Below are positions 22,205 to 34,048 of a stretch of DNA of 64,000 nucleotides, in pieces. The number at the start of each line of letters is the position of its first letter. Position 1 is the first letter of the stretch. The notes beneath the pieces are model-generated. The model had not been told where the DNA came from and did not search any database. It saw nothing but the letters and a program-made list of their open reading frames with translations. The DNA is from Plasmodium brasilianum (taxonomy: Eukaryota > Apicomplexa > Aconoidasida > Haemosporida > Plasmodiidae), in the NCBI RefSeq assembly GCF_023973825.1, contig NC_090127.1:902001-966000 (forward strand). Reading direction: 5' to 3'. Both the position numbers and the translations under genes were made by a program.

Positions 22205-24623
22205 TCTTTACACAAATTACAACAATGTATTTATAGTGTACATATATATATATATGTATATATATATGTATAACAATTAACACATACACAAAAAAAAAAA
22301 AAATTAAATTATATTAAATTATATAAACAGAAAAGCGAAAACAGGCGAAAGAAGTGAGGGGAAGCAAAAAGTAACGAAAAGCAACGAAAAGAAGAAACTG
22401 ATGATATGTAAAATAAAGTAGTGCAAAATTATGAAAAAACCTTCACAAGGAAAATTTATACTAAAAACTATAATGAAAAAATAAAAAAAAAGGGAAAAAT
22501 AATTATTTATTTAGCAAACATTTTTAAAAAGAGTAAAAGTGTACGAATTATGAAAATATAAATGTAAATGTTCAATAAAATTACAAACCAGTTTAATCAT
22601 CAATTTTTTTTTTTTCCTTATTCTGAAAAAATTCATCACTGAAATTATATTAACACACCTTAACCCCCATGTTAAAAAATGAAAAAAAAATTAAACAATA
22701 TTATATAATTTTTCATGAATATACTTTTTTAACTTGAAAAGAATAAAATTAATATTTTATATTTGAACAAAAACATATTTTTCTAATATTTAAAAATTTT
22801 TTATGAGTTCACCTCAAATACAATTTTTTCGAACAGTTTAATGCTACATCATTACAATAATCAATATTTTAGAAATTTTCACTTTTGTGAACATGATTTT
22901 TCGAATTAGTTGTTGCTTTCTCTGTTAGCACACATTACACATAGTAAAAAACAGCTTTTCATATTATTTTCAAATGTATAAATTTGCATATAATCATATA
23001 TATACATAAATATATTATAAATAATTTACTTAATAATGAATGTTGTTAATATATTAAATGTAATTTTATACGTGCTAAGTAAAAATATTATTATTATTAT
23101 TTATTTTTTTTTTTTATTTGATTTTTTTTCTTTTTTATGTTAATTCGAATGAAATTTGATAAATGCTGAATTGCATCTTAGAATTACACATTTTTTTATT
23201 CCAATTTTTTTTTTTTTTAACATTTTTTAATTGTGTTGATAATGCAAAATTTTTATAATATATAATTTTATTTTTATCCTTATAAGCAACTTAAAATTTT
23301 TTAAACCTACAAATATAAATAACATTTAGTGTGTAAACAGAATAAAACCAATGTACTAATATATATATATATATATATATAAATATAATAGTTATGAAGA
23401 ATCGTTATAATCTTATTTATAACTTTTAAATTGTTATTAATTTAATTCTTCGTACAAAGGTTCACTCTATTTTATTTATATTTGATAATAAAACCACACA
23501 TATAAACACACACACAAAAAAAAAATAAAAAAAAGATGAATAATAAAGCGAATAACACAGAAAAAGCGATATTGTAGGTTTTATAATAAATTTTAAAATT
23601 TTGGTTTTTCACTTAACTGAACTAATGTCTGGTTATTTGCTTAAAAGAATAGGGAAAATTTATTCAAAAGGCGTTTTCTCATAAAAATTTTGGTATATTT
23701 TTATATGTTATACTTCATATTTTAAAAACAAGTAAGAATAAAATAAGTGTGAAAGTGAAAAATTCTATTTTTATTTTATGAGCTAATAATTATGATACAT
23801 TAATACTATAATTTTTTTTTTTATAATTGGCTGTTAAAACTGTTAAAGAGGAGACATGCTTCAAATAATATAGAACCATTCGTAAAAAGGTGGGTTTTTA
23901 GGATTCTATATTATACCTATATATACATAGACACAATTGCAAGGAATGCAATAAAATAATATATTTTAAATTAAGTATACTTTTTATTTTTTACTATTCT
24001 GGCTTACGTACAAGATATAATTATTCTTAAAAAAATATCATTTCAAAAAATGAAATGAATTAATTCGTCGGTACAACTGGAAATTATATTCAATGTGCTT
24101 TATGATGTTATGGTTAGCTATCTGTCTGTTATTTGGAATTTTTTTTTTTTTTTTTGGTTTACTTTTTGGGAAGAATAGCTAATTGTAGAGCTAAATTTAC
24201 TGTTATGTACTTATATATGAACAGGCAAGGTCAATTATTCATGTTTTTCTTTTTTTTTTTTATGACCACGTAAGAAAAGTTTGAAAAAATAAAACATTGT
24301 TTATTAACTTTTTTTTTTTTTTTTTTTTAATAAATTGCTAATATAACCATCTCTATATTTAAGCAAAAATATTAAAAAGTCTCAAATACAAAAAAAAAAA
24401 AAAACATATATATATATACATACACTTTTTTTTTTCATCATTTCGTCCATTTTTTATTATTTAACAAACTACTAGCATAAACTAGTTTTATTTTATTTAT
24501 CGAAATGTTTCCATTTCATGTAAAATTACTTTCTCTTTAAAGTATCTATTATTATTCCAAGTTAACCATTTATCTGTTATCACAGTACTTACGTGCACAC
24601 ATCTTACAAAAATAGAGAAAACC
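22205..24623. other. Divergent intergenic region between SEC63 and the 657-aa gene
   Basis: About 2.4 kb containing the two promoters. It is extremely AT-rich, with TATATG repeats just upstream of SEC63 (22235-22275), poly(dA) tracts (about 22290 and 23517-23535), a (TA)n run at 23361-23380, and several poly(dT) tracts (about 23205, 24139-24155 and 24309-24328). It is too short and not uniform enough to propose a centromere. No RNA gene is seen. Confidence 0.6.
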
Positions 24624-26597
24624 ATGTCACGCCTTCAGAGCTCCACAAAAGAGTGTTATAATACAAATGCTCACCTAGATTCAATAAGTAATTTAAATAA
24701 ATGTAATGATATTTTTATAAATAGTAATTTTTCACATGAGCGCAATATTCCATATATTTTGAAAATGTATGCTAATGAATTACATTGCTCAAGCGATGAA
24801 CACAAGAGTGAACAATCTCACATAAAAAGTGAAAATTTACTTCATCAAAGAACTGAACATATAAGTGATAACACATATCTAACTAGCATACTTCATTCAA
24901 GTAACGTAATTAGTTCACAAAATGAAAACTGCCAACTTCTGAACAATAAAACTTTTTATTCTTATCTGTCATCTGTAGATAAAAATATGTACAGTAACGA
25001 AAATAAGAACCAGTCTTCCTGTTTAACCTCATCAGTATCAACAAAAAATAATCCAGTGGAAATTTCGTATAATGAAGAATGGATAAAGTTGGAGAGTAAT
25101 GAAGAATCAAATTTTATCCATAACAATAAAAGAGATAACTCTTCAAATTATGAAATAAAATATAATATGAAAGATAATAGAGGAATTGATGATACTGCAA
25201 ATAAAACAAATAAAGAATTAAGTAATTTTTATAGTAATAATTCTACATGCATTAAAGATCACACGAATTCAAAGGAAGAATCTTTGAATTTTTTTACTAA
25301 AATAGACAACTCAAAAAATAAGCATATTTTGCTCGATTGCGATAACACCAGCAATGATGGATCTTCTTCCTATGACAAATCTTGTGATTCTTCTCATCAG
25401 ACTAGTAAAGCTGCTATTACAAATAATTATCCATTAAATTATTCTGTCAAGATACCAACCGAAGCAAGCCATACCCGAGGTGTAAATACATGTACTATAA
25501 AGAAGGAAATTTTAAACAAGTCTACTTCTTCGAATTGGCATGAGAACGTTAATAACGTATGTTACTCAAATGGTAAAATAAAAATAGAAAATAAAATACA
25601 AAGTAAAAATTCTGATTTACAAAATAAAAGCAATTTATTTGGAGGGGAAAATGAGGGTGATTCGTGCTCGGGGAAAAAGAAGCACAAAATACATGTAGAA
25701 AAAATATCTCCGAATCGTTTGTTATCATCACAGATAGAAGATAACAAAACAAAATTTACTGAAAAAAATTGTAAAAAAAGTAATACAGAAGAAAAAACGG
25801 ATGCTTCGCTTTATAATAAAAAGTTAAAAAGTTACTCACTAGATGATTTGAAAAAAGGAAAGGTACAAATTCCAGATGTTTTATTTATGAAGTTACCATT
25901 TAATTCAAAAGGAGATAATTTAATAGATTCATATAGAAGAAATAATAAATTGCTAAGTTTAATGAATGATTGTAATGATTCTGTTAGCCTTATTTTAAAG
26001 TATCCACAAATTGAGAAAAAAAAACAAACTAAAACATTTAAAATACCAACGGAAATTTCATATAATATTAGCAGTAAAATTGGCTCATCTATCATATATA
26101 TAGATGAATTTGATAGAAAGAATTACCATCCTCATGTTAAAAATTTACGTATGGGGAAAATATTTGAAAAACACGTTTTTAGTATTTTAAAAAATAAGAA
26201 AGATTTAGGAAGAACAGTATTTAGTAAATGTAATAAATATAAAAAATATAAATACAACAACAAAAAAGGCTTCTGGATAAGTAATATTGACAAAAGACGT
26301 TTAGTGAACCCTGAAAAAAACGATAGTTATATTACAGAGCTAGTTTATGAAGAAAATAATTCATATGATAAAGAAATAAGGGAATTAATGTATTGTAAAA
26401 ATTATAATGTTATTCCACCTATACAAGAATTATACAAAGATAATAATTTTTATCTATTTTTACGAAAAGAAAAAATGTGCCCTTATTCTTTAAGACCAAC
26501 CATGGCAACTACAATGCGCAGATACGACATAGATAACATTTCGGGTTACAAAAAGGTCCAAACATCGGAATGTATTACTGCTGTTTACCCTTCTTAA
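24624..26597 (+). CDS. Protein of unknown function with low-complexity N-terminus and a conserved-looking C-terminal module
   Basis: A single-exon gene of 657 aa starting at an ATG preceded by AAACC. Residues 1 to about 400 are Asn/Ser/Lys-rich and look disordered. Residues about 405-657 look folded: SLDDLKKGKVQIPDVLFMKL, ISSKIGSSIIYIDEFDRKNYHP, and a terminal KMCPYSLRPTMATTMRRYDI followed by SECITAVYPS. No signal peptide, membrane span, zinc site or catalytic motif that I can name is present. An AP2-like fold was considered for the FWISNIDKRRLV stretch but does not fit. It is followed by a long intergenic region. Real gene, function unknown. Confidence 0.85.
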   Translation: MSRLQSSTKECYNTNAHLDSISNLNKCNDIFINSNFSHERNIPYILKMYANELHCSSDEHKSEQSHIKSENLLHQRTEHISDNTYLTSILHSSNVISSQNENCQLLNNKTFYSYLSSVDKNMYSNENKNQSSCLTSSVSTKNNPVEISYNEEWIKLESNEESNFIHNNKRDNSSNYEIKYNMKDNRGIDDTANKTNKELSNFYSNNSTCIKDHTNSKEESLNFFTKIDNSKNKHILLDCDNTSNDGSSSYDKSCDSSHQTSKAAITNNYPLNYSVKIPTEASHTRGVNTCTIKKEILNKSTSSNWHENVNNVCYSNGKIKIENKIQSKNSDLQNKSNLFGGENEGDSCSGKKKHKIHVEKISPNRLLSSQIEDNKTKFTEKNCKKSNTEEKTDASLYNKKLKSYSLDDLKKGKVQIPDVLFMKLPFNSKGDNLIDSYRRNNKLLSLMNDCNDSVSLILKYPQIEKKKQTKTFKIPTEISYNISSKIGSSIIYIDEFDRKNYHPHVKNLRMGKIFEKHVFSILKNKKDLGRTVFSKCNKYKKYKYNNKKGFWISNIDKRRLVNPEKNDSYITELVYEENNSYDKEIRELMYCKNYNVIPPIQELYKDNNFYLFLRKEKMCPYSLRPTMATTMRRYDIDNISGYKKVQTSECITAVYPS

Positions 26598-29016
26598 TTA
26601 TATAAGTAATAATATAAACATAAACACAACTACACCAACACCCACGCATGTATGAACACGCGTTCTTAATACAAACATGTACTTAAAAATAAGTGTTTGA
26701 ATGAACAAATACATATATATATGTAAAAGCATTTTTGTTTTTTTTTTGTATTTTTAAATTATATTTTTTTGTAAAGGGAAGTATTTTTCATAAAACAATT
26801 TTTATCTTTTATATCAAATATATATATTAATGACTTTTTCGTAATTACATTTTGAACCATGTAAATGTGTAATAGCAGTTCCACTATTTTTAATTTTCAG
26901 AATATTGAAAATTTATGTTTCACTTTTTTTTTTTTTTTTTTCCTTTTAAAAGACTTCTTTTTTTCTTCAAACAAGTTGTATGCATTTTTCCACAATGAAA
27001 TAAACAATTTTATTTTATCAGCTTCATATTAATTACGAATAAAATAAACAACTCATGAAACTTTTGTTTAAATATTATAAAAATAACAAGTGCATGTAAA
27101 AAATATATGTTTCAGTGCATATACATCTTAATATATATATATATGTATATATCTTAAAATATGAACCAAATAAACTCAAACGTTTTCATGTATTATGAAA
27201 TGAATGTATAAAATATAAATTTAATTTTTAAAGAAAGAATGAGAATTCACCTTTTAACTGAACGAACACATAACAAACCCAGTAAAAAAAGCTATTTATG
27301 AAAGATGTGTTATTGAGTATCTATGTATCTTTTTTACGAGAAGAATCTGTGAAGTGTTATTTAAACTGTTTTTAGATTATTTTTCTGTTTTTTCAAATTA
27401 TATTATTTTGTATATGTTACAATCCCTTGAGTTTACTATATAATAAACAATATCAAATTTTTTCATAAGATTAAAAAAAAATTAATATATATTTGAACAT
27501 CTATCCTTGCCAACTAATTTATCAAAATAAATATTTTATTCAGAAAAAGAGTTTGACTTTCAGAATTTTTTTTTTTTTTTTTATATGTTTACTTCATTAT
27601 AATTTATTTTAAAGATAGTTAATGATCCATTTACGGCAGATATACATATATGTATATATATGTATATATATGTATGTTTGTATTTAGTATTATACGAACT
27701 TATGCTTCTTATACAGTATTTTAATTTTTTTGATTTATGATTAAAAAATTTTTTCTCAAGAGCAAAAACAGTTTATTGTAAAACTTGAATATGATCATAT
27801 TTTGTTTTCATATTTTTTATTTACATTTTTTAATACACAAAGACATAGACACTTTTTGGTAAACAATATTTTTTGTTGATAAGGTTGTACAAACAGCAAG
27901 GAAGAACCAAAATAAAGATGTTACTTCTGGTTTTATAATTTATTAGCATAATATGAATACATTTTACTTAAACATATATAATTATTATATATATATGTAT
28001 ATGTGTATATGTGTGTATTTTATTGTATTTCTTTTGTACAGTTTACGTTTATGTAATAAAATCCTTCCGTTGTTATAGAGTGTAACATATTATTGTACCA
28101 TCAAACTTTTTTATATTTATTAGTACTGTTATTATTTTTTGTGAAACATATAGTTCTTAATGCCAAAAGCATACTTTACATAATATCATTAGTATTATAT
28201 GGGTTCCAAATGGTTACATATTGCATGTTCACATATATGTATATATATATATATATATGTAAACACGCTTGTCGATAAATACGTTTGTGCTTGAATATGT
28301 TTGTATGTAAATGTGTTTGTATATAAAGACGTTCGTATGTATTTATATGGGGTTTTATAAATGTATATTTGAATTGAATACTTATTTCAGTAACCTCGAG
28401 TTTGCTTTTTTATGATATGCTTTATTAATATTAAGTCACTTTCACACATCATTATAATTTTACTAAAGACTGTTAGTATACTTTACAATAAATACCAATT
28501 TTTTAACCCCATTCTGATTAAATTATTGATAAAAAAAAAAAAAAAAAAATTAAAACGACAGAGTTTTTTCCCCAATTTTTATATACGCCTTTTATTTGTA
28601 TGTGTTTAAAAATAGCTTATGGTAAATTTTTAAAGTATATCCGCACATATAAATGAAAATAAAATTTTTTCGTATTTATAAATTTGGTATATTGTTCTGC
28701 ATAATTTTCACTTAATTTTATGTTAAGTGGCTTTATATGTAGAAAAAGGAGCATTTTTCACCATTCGGCTGTTTTGAATTTGTACATGTGTACATATATA
28801 TGTATATGCATACATTTACACACATGTATACACATATATATACTTATATACGCATATATATACATATAAATACATATATATACACATATATACACATATG
28901 TATATGTGTGCGTATATGCATATGTGCTCAGATTTAAAAGGATATACTTCGAGATTCATAATTTTTTCTCATTACGAATCTGTTAAAAATATTTTAAAAA
29001 AAAAGAAAAAAATATT
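26598..29016. other. Intergenic region between two + strand genes
   Basis: About 2.4 kb, holding the 3' UTR of the 657-aa gene and the promoter of the 724-aa gene. It contains T-tracts (26922-26941 and 27568-27582), TATATG repeats (27647-27672 and 28238-28258), an A-tract at 28531-28548, and a 140-base alternating purine-pyrimidine block of TACA/TATG/CACA repeats at about 28785-28925, just upstream of the next gene. Small open stretches here are T/A-rich by composition and are not credible genes. Confidence 0.6.
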
Positions 29017-31191
29017 ATGGATGTTGAAAAATCACGTACCACCAAATTTATGGGAGATAATAATATTCTGAAAGAAAAGACAACAGAAATAGGCTCCTAT
29101 AGTAGCAAGGAAAAGGCTGAAAGCAATTCTGGTGATGTTACAGAAAATTATGATTTTATGAAGAGCTGTGATAGCATTAATACGTTATTTCAAGGAGGAA
29201 ATGAAATAAGAGAAGGTGAGCTCAACGGAATTATGAACTGTTCAGAAGAAAGGAATAACGTTTCCAGTAGTGATAAAAATGCATATTATTGTACAAGCAA
29301 AAGTGATAATATATCCATAAACATTTATACCACAAATAGAAAAGATTTGTTACGTTATGTGCTTAACAATAATAGTATCTTAAAAACCAAAATAAATTTG
29401 GAAGAAAATATATCAACAAAAAGGAATGATAAGAAGAATTTTGACGAAATCTATGCAAATGATATAGATAGAAAGAGAAGCATAATATTAAGCAAAAGTA
29501 ATTCTGTTCGTCGGAGAAATGCAAGTGAAGAGTGTAATTTGAATTATCTAAAATGTAATAAAAGAAACGAAAAATATAATAGCAATGAAAAAAATGTAAA
29601 ACATGCATGTAAGGAATATACGTCTTATCATTATCATGAAACGGAGAAAACAGGTTTATGGCTAGTTGATTCAGTTAACAGATTATTAGATAATTTAAGT
29701 GATAATAATTCTAAGGATTTTTTTATAAATAATGTTCATTCGAAGGATATGAATCACTACAGTGGTAATAATATGACTTGTACGAATGTAAAGGGATACT
29801 CAAAAATAAAGTGGTCAGATTATGTAAAATTTAATAGCCTTATTTATTATAGTCATATTTTGCCAATATATGAAGGTATACGTAAAATGTTTATAAATTT
29901 TCAAAAGGAAAAATTAGAACAGAGAGAAAAAAAAAAAAAAAAAAAAAAAACTGACTTAACCATGTTCGCCGTATCAAAATTTTCACGAAAAAATCTAAAG
30001 AATCCATGTAATTCTGAATCTTATGCAAATCTGTTTAGCGAAAGCATGTCTAACGGAGGAGTTGGAATGGCACAAAACCGTGATAACACAACAGATAACG
30101 GTAATGGTATTGATAGTGGTGATAACAGCGGTGGTGGAAATGATGATAATAATAATGGTTATGATGATGATTATGGTTATTATGCATTTTCGAACTACTT
30201 TATTCAACTGGTACGTCAGGTTAGAGATAAATATAATGAATTTTGTGATACTATTGGAGAAAAATTAGAAAATGTAGATAAAGAAAACTACAGCTTTAAA
30301 GAATATTGTATAATAGTATCCAAAATATTTGTTACACATATTTTAAATATGATTCCGTTTTATGAGCTCCCGTTATTTCTGAACAATATGCTTAATTCTT
30401 TTAATGCATGCATACAATATGAAAATAACGAATCAGTAAAAGAGGTTGACTTAACTAATTCTTATAACATAGATACACATAACAGAATTGAAACATTGTA
30501 TAACCTACCGGTCAATTTTAGTAATTCCGTAACTAATTTAAATACAACCATTCGACTAAATTGTGGTGAACAGAACAAACCTACTATAGTTGTTAGTGGC
30601 ACTTGTGAATTTTCATATAACGATATAAATCAAAATTTGTTGAGACGCTGTGCAACCGACACACATGAAAATAGACATAAGATGAATATACAACTTAATC
30701 GAGCGAATCGAGAAAATTCGAATTTTTTGGATAGTATATTACCAGAAAGAAGAAACAGTTTAACATCTATTTTCAGTAATTTACCAAAATATATGAAGAC
30801 ATATGCAAACAGTAGAAGTAAGTTAAATAACTTTGTTAGTATAAAAAGAGTATCTAAATTAAAAAAAGTGAATAAAAAAGCTCATTTAAATGAAGATTTA
30901 CCATTGGATAGTAATAAATCAACTTATATTTATTCAAAAGATATAAAATCAAATACAGATATTAATATTGAAACAATAGAAGGCGACAAGGAAAATGTAG
31001 ATGATCATTTAGCAAAGAAGCCTAGTACATCTTTTAGTCTTTATAGCGATTCTTTTAATATAACTAATAGTGATAATTATTGTAGCGTTAAATCTTTGCC
31101 ACTTAATGGATTTACCAAATTAGGAAATTCACTGAAGCATCAAAAAAGTCAAGAAGATTCTGTTGAGTTTTTGGAATGTAAAGGCAACTGA
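29017..31191 (+). CDS. Large protein of unknown function with low-complexity regions
   Basis: A single-exon gene of 724 aa; the start ATG follows an A-rich leader. The first 200 residues are Asn/Ser/Lys-rich. Residues about 205-310 (KTGLWLVDSVNRLLDNLSD then WSDYVKFNSLIYYSHILPIYEGI) and about 385-465 (YYAFSNYFIQLVRQVRDKYNEF; FVTHILNMIPFYELPLFL) look helical and conserved, and the latter is hydrophobic. Eight consecutive lysines (about residues 304-311) are encoded by an uninterrupted run of 24 A residues at 29927-29950. A Gly/Asp/Asn-rich insertion follows at about 350-384. There is no signal peptide and no recognised domain. Confidence 0.82.
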   Translation: MDVEKSRTTKFMGDNNILKEKTTEIGSYSSKEKAESNSGDVTENYDFMKSCDSINTLFQGGNEIREGELNGIMNCSEERNNVSSSDKNAYYCTSKSDNISINIYTTNRKDLLRYVLNNNSILKTKINLEENISTKRNDKKNFDEIYANDIDRKRSIILSKSNSVRRRNASEECNLNYLKCNKRNEKYNSNEKNVKHACKEYTSYHYHETEKTGLWLVDSVNRLLDNLSDNNSKDFFINNVHSKDMNHYSGNNMTCTNVKGYSKIKWSDYVKFNSLIYYSHILPIYEGIRKMFINFQKEKLEQREKKKKKKKTDLTMFAVSKFSRKNLKNPCNSESYANLFSESMSNGGVGMAQNRDNTTDNGNGIDSGDNSGGGNDDNNNGYDDDYGYYAFSNYFIQLVRQVRDKYNEFCDTIGEKLENVDKENYSFKEYCIIVSKIFVTHILNMIPFYELPLFLNNMLNSFNACIQYENNESVKEVDLTNSYNIDTHNRIETLYNLPVNFSNSVTNLNTTIRLNCGEQNKPTIVVSGTCEFSYNDINQNLLRRCATDTHENRHKMNIQLNRANRENSNFLDSILPERRNSLTSIFSNLPKYMKTYANSRSKLNNFVSIKRVSKLKKVNKKAHLNEDLPLDSNKSTYIYSKDIKSNTDINIETIEGDKENVDDHLAKKPSTSFSLYSDSFNITNSDNYCSVKSLPLNGFTKLGNSLKHQKSQEDSVEFLECKGN

Positions 31192-31297
31192 ACACCCGAA
31201 CATTGGTGCTAATTGGAGCTATTATAAGAGTATATCTACATTTATACCAGTCTGCATTTACATACATATATGTGATATGTATATATATGTATATAAT

Positions 31298-31544
31298 ATA
31301 TTTATGTAACATATTTATGTAACATATTTAAGTAATATACTTATGTAATATACTTATGTAATATATTTATGTAACATATTGAAGTAATATATTTATGTAG
31401 TATGTTTATGTAATATATTTATGTAACATATTGAAGTAAAATATTTATGTAGTATGTTTATGTAATATATTTATGTAGTATGTTTATGTAATATATTTAT
31501 GTAGTATGTTTATGTAATATATTTATGTAATATATTTATGTGCA
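31298..31544. repeat. 13-bp tandem minisatellite, about 19 copies with higher-order pattern
   Basis: Units of ATATTTATGTAAC and variants repeat every 13 bases from 31298. Variants such as ATATTGAAGTAAT, ATATTTATGTAGT and ATGTTTATGTAAT recur in order. A 52-base block (units 6-9) repeats as units 10-13 with few changes, and the last part alternates two variants as a 26-base dimer. It begins about 105 bases after the stop codon of the 724-aa gene. Confidence 0.95.
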
Positions 31545-33044
31545 TGCTAATGTACCTTTTCGCGTATGTATCCGTTATAGGCAACCATGTAGATACCCCC
31601 GCATCCCGTGTAATGAAGCGGCGCGTTTTGAACTAAATATTAATTAAATTATGCCTGAATATAACCCTCCATTTTCTGTTAAAATTGCACACGTATATGC
31701 ATAAATATTCTTTATACCATTTCAGTACCTTACGTAGGTATATACAGTACTTTTTTCTTCCCTTCCCCTTTTTACTATATTCTTTGATAAATGTGTTCGT
31801 AATAATAAATTTTTATGTTTATTAACACATAGTGTTTAAATTTTGTTATAGTATCTCCATTTCACTACAATTTTTTTTTTTTTTATTAACAGTTTTAATA
31901 TAAATAATTATTTTTATTTTATTTATTTAGAATTAAAAGCAACAAATATATACATAATATGTAACATAATAATAATAAACATAATCATTGTCATTTCTTT
32001 TTTAAATTCTCACCCAGAGCAATTAATTACACAAAAAAAAAAAAAAAAAAAAAAACTCCATTTTCAATTTTGCTACCAGTGAAATAAATGAAAAGTTGTT
32101 TATACACCATATCATTAATGAACTATTATTTTGCACACCTTGAAAATTAAGAATATTTGATATAACCTTTCTCGTTATATTGTTTGTACAGATGAGCATA
32201 AAAGTAAAATATATGGGATGATTAGAAAAACAAAAAAAGTTAAATATATAAAGCTTCACAAATGAGCATATATTTAAAAATTTAAATATATATATATTAC
32301 ATAATTACACGTATGTTAAATTAAAAAAGAAGCAATATGACAATACTAATTCATAATTAAAATTTGAAAAATGAAAATATATTTTAAATTATGTGCATAA
32401 AATAATACTATAAAAGAGCAAAAAAAAAATAAAACGCAATTTTTTTTTTTTTTTTTAAATGATATACTTTTTAAATCTTATAAAGGAGAAACAATTTCTA
32501 CTTTTTTTGCTTTTCCTTATTTACAATTTTTTTCTTTGATTATTTTTATGTTTTTATAAAGTAACATATTTTGTATTATTTTTTATTATATTGTATTCAC
32601 ACGATCTTTATTTTAAAATTTTGTTAATTTCTTTTAAATTATATATTATGGAAACCTCAAAAGAAAAGCCCTTATTACCCATTGATAAATATACACATAA
32701 TATTTATGCATACAATGCTATACATATATAAAATAAATATTTAGATAACTAAAACAAAATGTCACAAAAATAAAGTTTGTTTTTTCCAATTTTACATACG
32801 AATAAGTTTTCTTTCTAAAATATTCTTTTATGCCTCTTAAACTACTTTCAGTATCGTTCACATGTATATATATATAATATATACATGTGTACAAGAATCT
32901 TCGCATAGTAGCATTATATACTTATATGTATATTTGTGAACATTTGTATGTATGTACGTATGTATATATATAATATATATAGTTTTTTTTTCTTTAGCGC
33001 CTTTTTTTTTTTTTTAGTTTTTTAATTATACTATGAAAATTTAG

Positions 33045-33113
33045 GAAATTGCATATTCTTCATCTTGTGTAATATTATATTTATTCTTTCATGAAGAATT
33101 ATATATGCAATTC
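33045..33113. other. Long imperfect inverted repeat (possible hairpin)
   Basis: The left arm 33045-33063 (GAAATTGCATATTCTTCAT) and the right arm 33091-33113 are complementary over most of their length: ATGAAGAAT pairs with the left arm's ATTCTTCAT, and ATATGCAATTC with GAAATTGCATAT. The loop is 27 bases, and a small bulge is contributed by extra AT bases in the right arm. It lies about 0.95 kb upstream of the MINDY-like gene. Confidence 0.7.
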
Positions 33114-34048
33114 ATATTTTACTTTATACGCAGCATGCATTTGACGCTATATATATTGTAAATATATATATATATATAATATATGTATATGAGGATGCAT
33201 AATATTTTTTTTCTCAGTTATATGCGACATTGCTGTTTATGTATTGTTATGATGTATTTGTTTATTTTTATATTGAAAAAAGCTCTTTGAACTAATGTTC
33301 CAAAAGTACATACATGTATATATATATATAAGTATGTATGTATATATATATTTAAGTATGTATGTATATATATATATGTATTTATATGTATATATATTTA
33401 TTTATTTATGTTACTGATTTACATTTTGCACGAATTTTTTGTTTATTTAAAAGGTTTTTTGCGTAAGCTGGCAGTAAAATACGTACGAAAAATTCGTTTT
33501 AATGTATTTTCTCACGCTAAAATATTATTTATATTTTTGTGTATGTATTTTATGTGAAAAAAATGCTTTCCGATTTATAGTATATTTATATTTACATTTT
33601 TCCCCCGTATTCCTTTCCTTGTATCATTCATTTATTCATTCGTTTTTTTTTATTTTTTTTGTGTTTGTATTATATGCATGACGAAATAAACCTTGATTTT
33701 ATCTTGTTTTAGCCACTATTTTTCGTGTTTTTAAATTTGTTTTATTTTAATTTCAAGTCATCTTTGTTTATTATTTATAATTGAGGGTGCACGAGTTGTA
33801 CCTTATATTTGTCCCATTAAAATTGGAGTTACTATTCGTGTTTGGCATAATTATTACTTTAATAAAATAAAGTTAAATATTAGGGTGAAAAAAAAAAAAA
33901 TTATATATACGTATACATATATACATATGTACTACATATGCATATATATATATATATATATATACATATCTGTTACATATATATAATATATGTATTTTAT
34001 GAAATGTCTATACAAAAATAGTAATGAATTTTTAAGGAAGAAGAAAAA

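Larger units (their letters stand above)
31192..34048. other. Intergenic region with a 13-bp minisatellite and an inverted repeat
   Basis: About 2.9 kb between two + strand genes. After the upstream stop there is TATATG sequence, then the 13-bp tandem array (31298-31544), then a less AT-rich patch (about 31560-31635). Further on are poly(dA) and poly(dT) tracts (32034-32055 and 32440-32456), a long imperfect hairpin (33045-33113), TATG/TA repeats at 33310-33410, and a (TA)n run at 33945-33963 upstream of the MINDY-like gene. No additional gene is evident. Confidence 0.65.

Noticed and set aside
22205..24623. Very AT-rich intergenic block considered as a centromere
   Set aside because: Plasmodium centromeres are about 2 kb of almost pure A+T; this block has scattered G/C throughout and looks like an ordinary divergent promoter region.
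24624..26597. AP2-like domain in the 657-aa protein (around FWISNIDKRRLV)
   Set aside because: The strand and helix pattern and key residues of AP2 do not follow; left as unknown.
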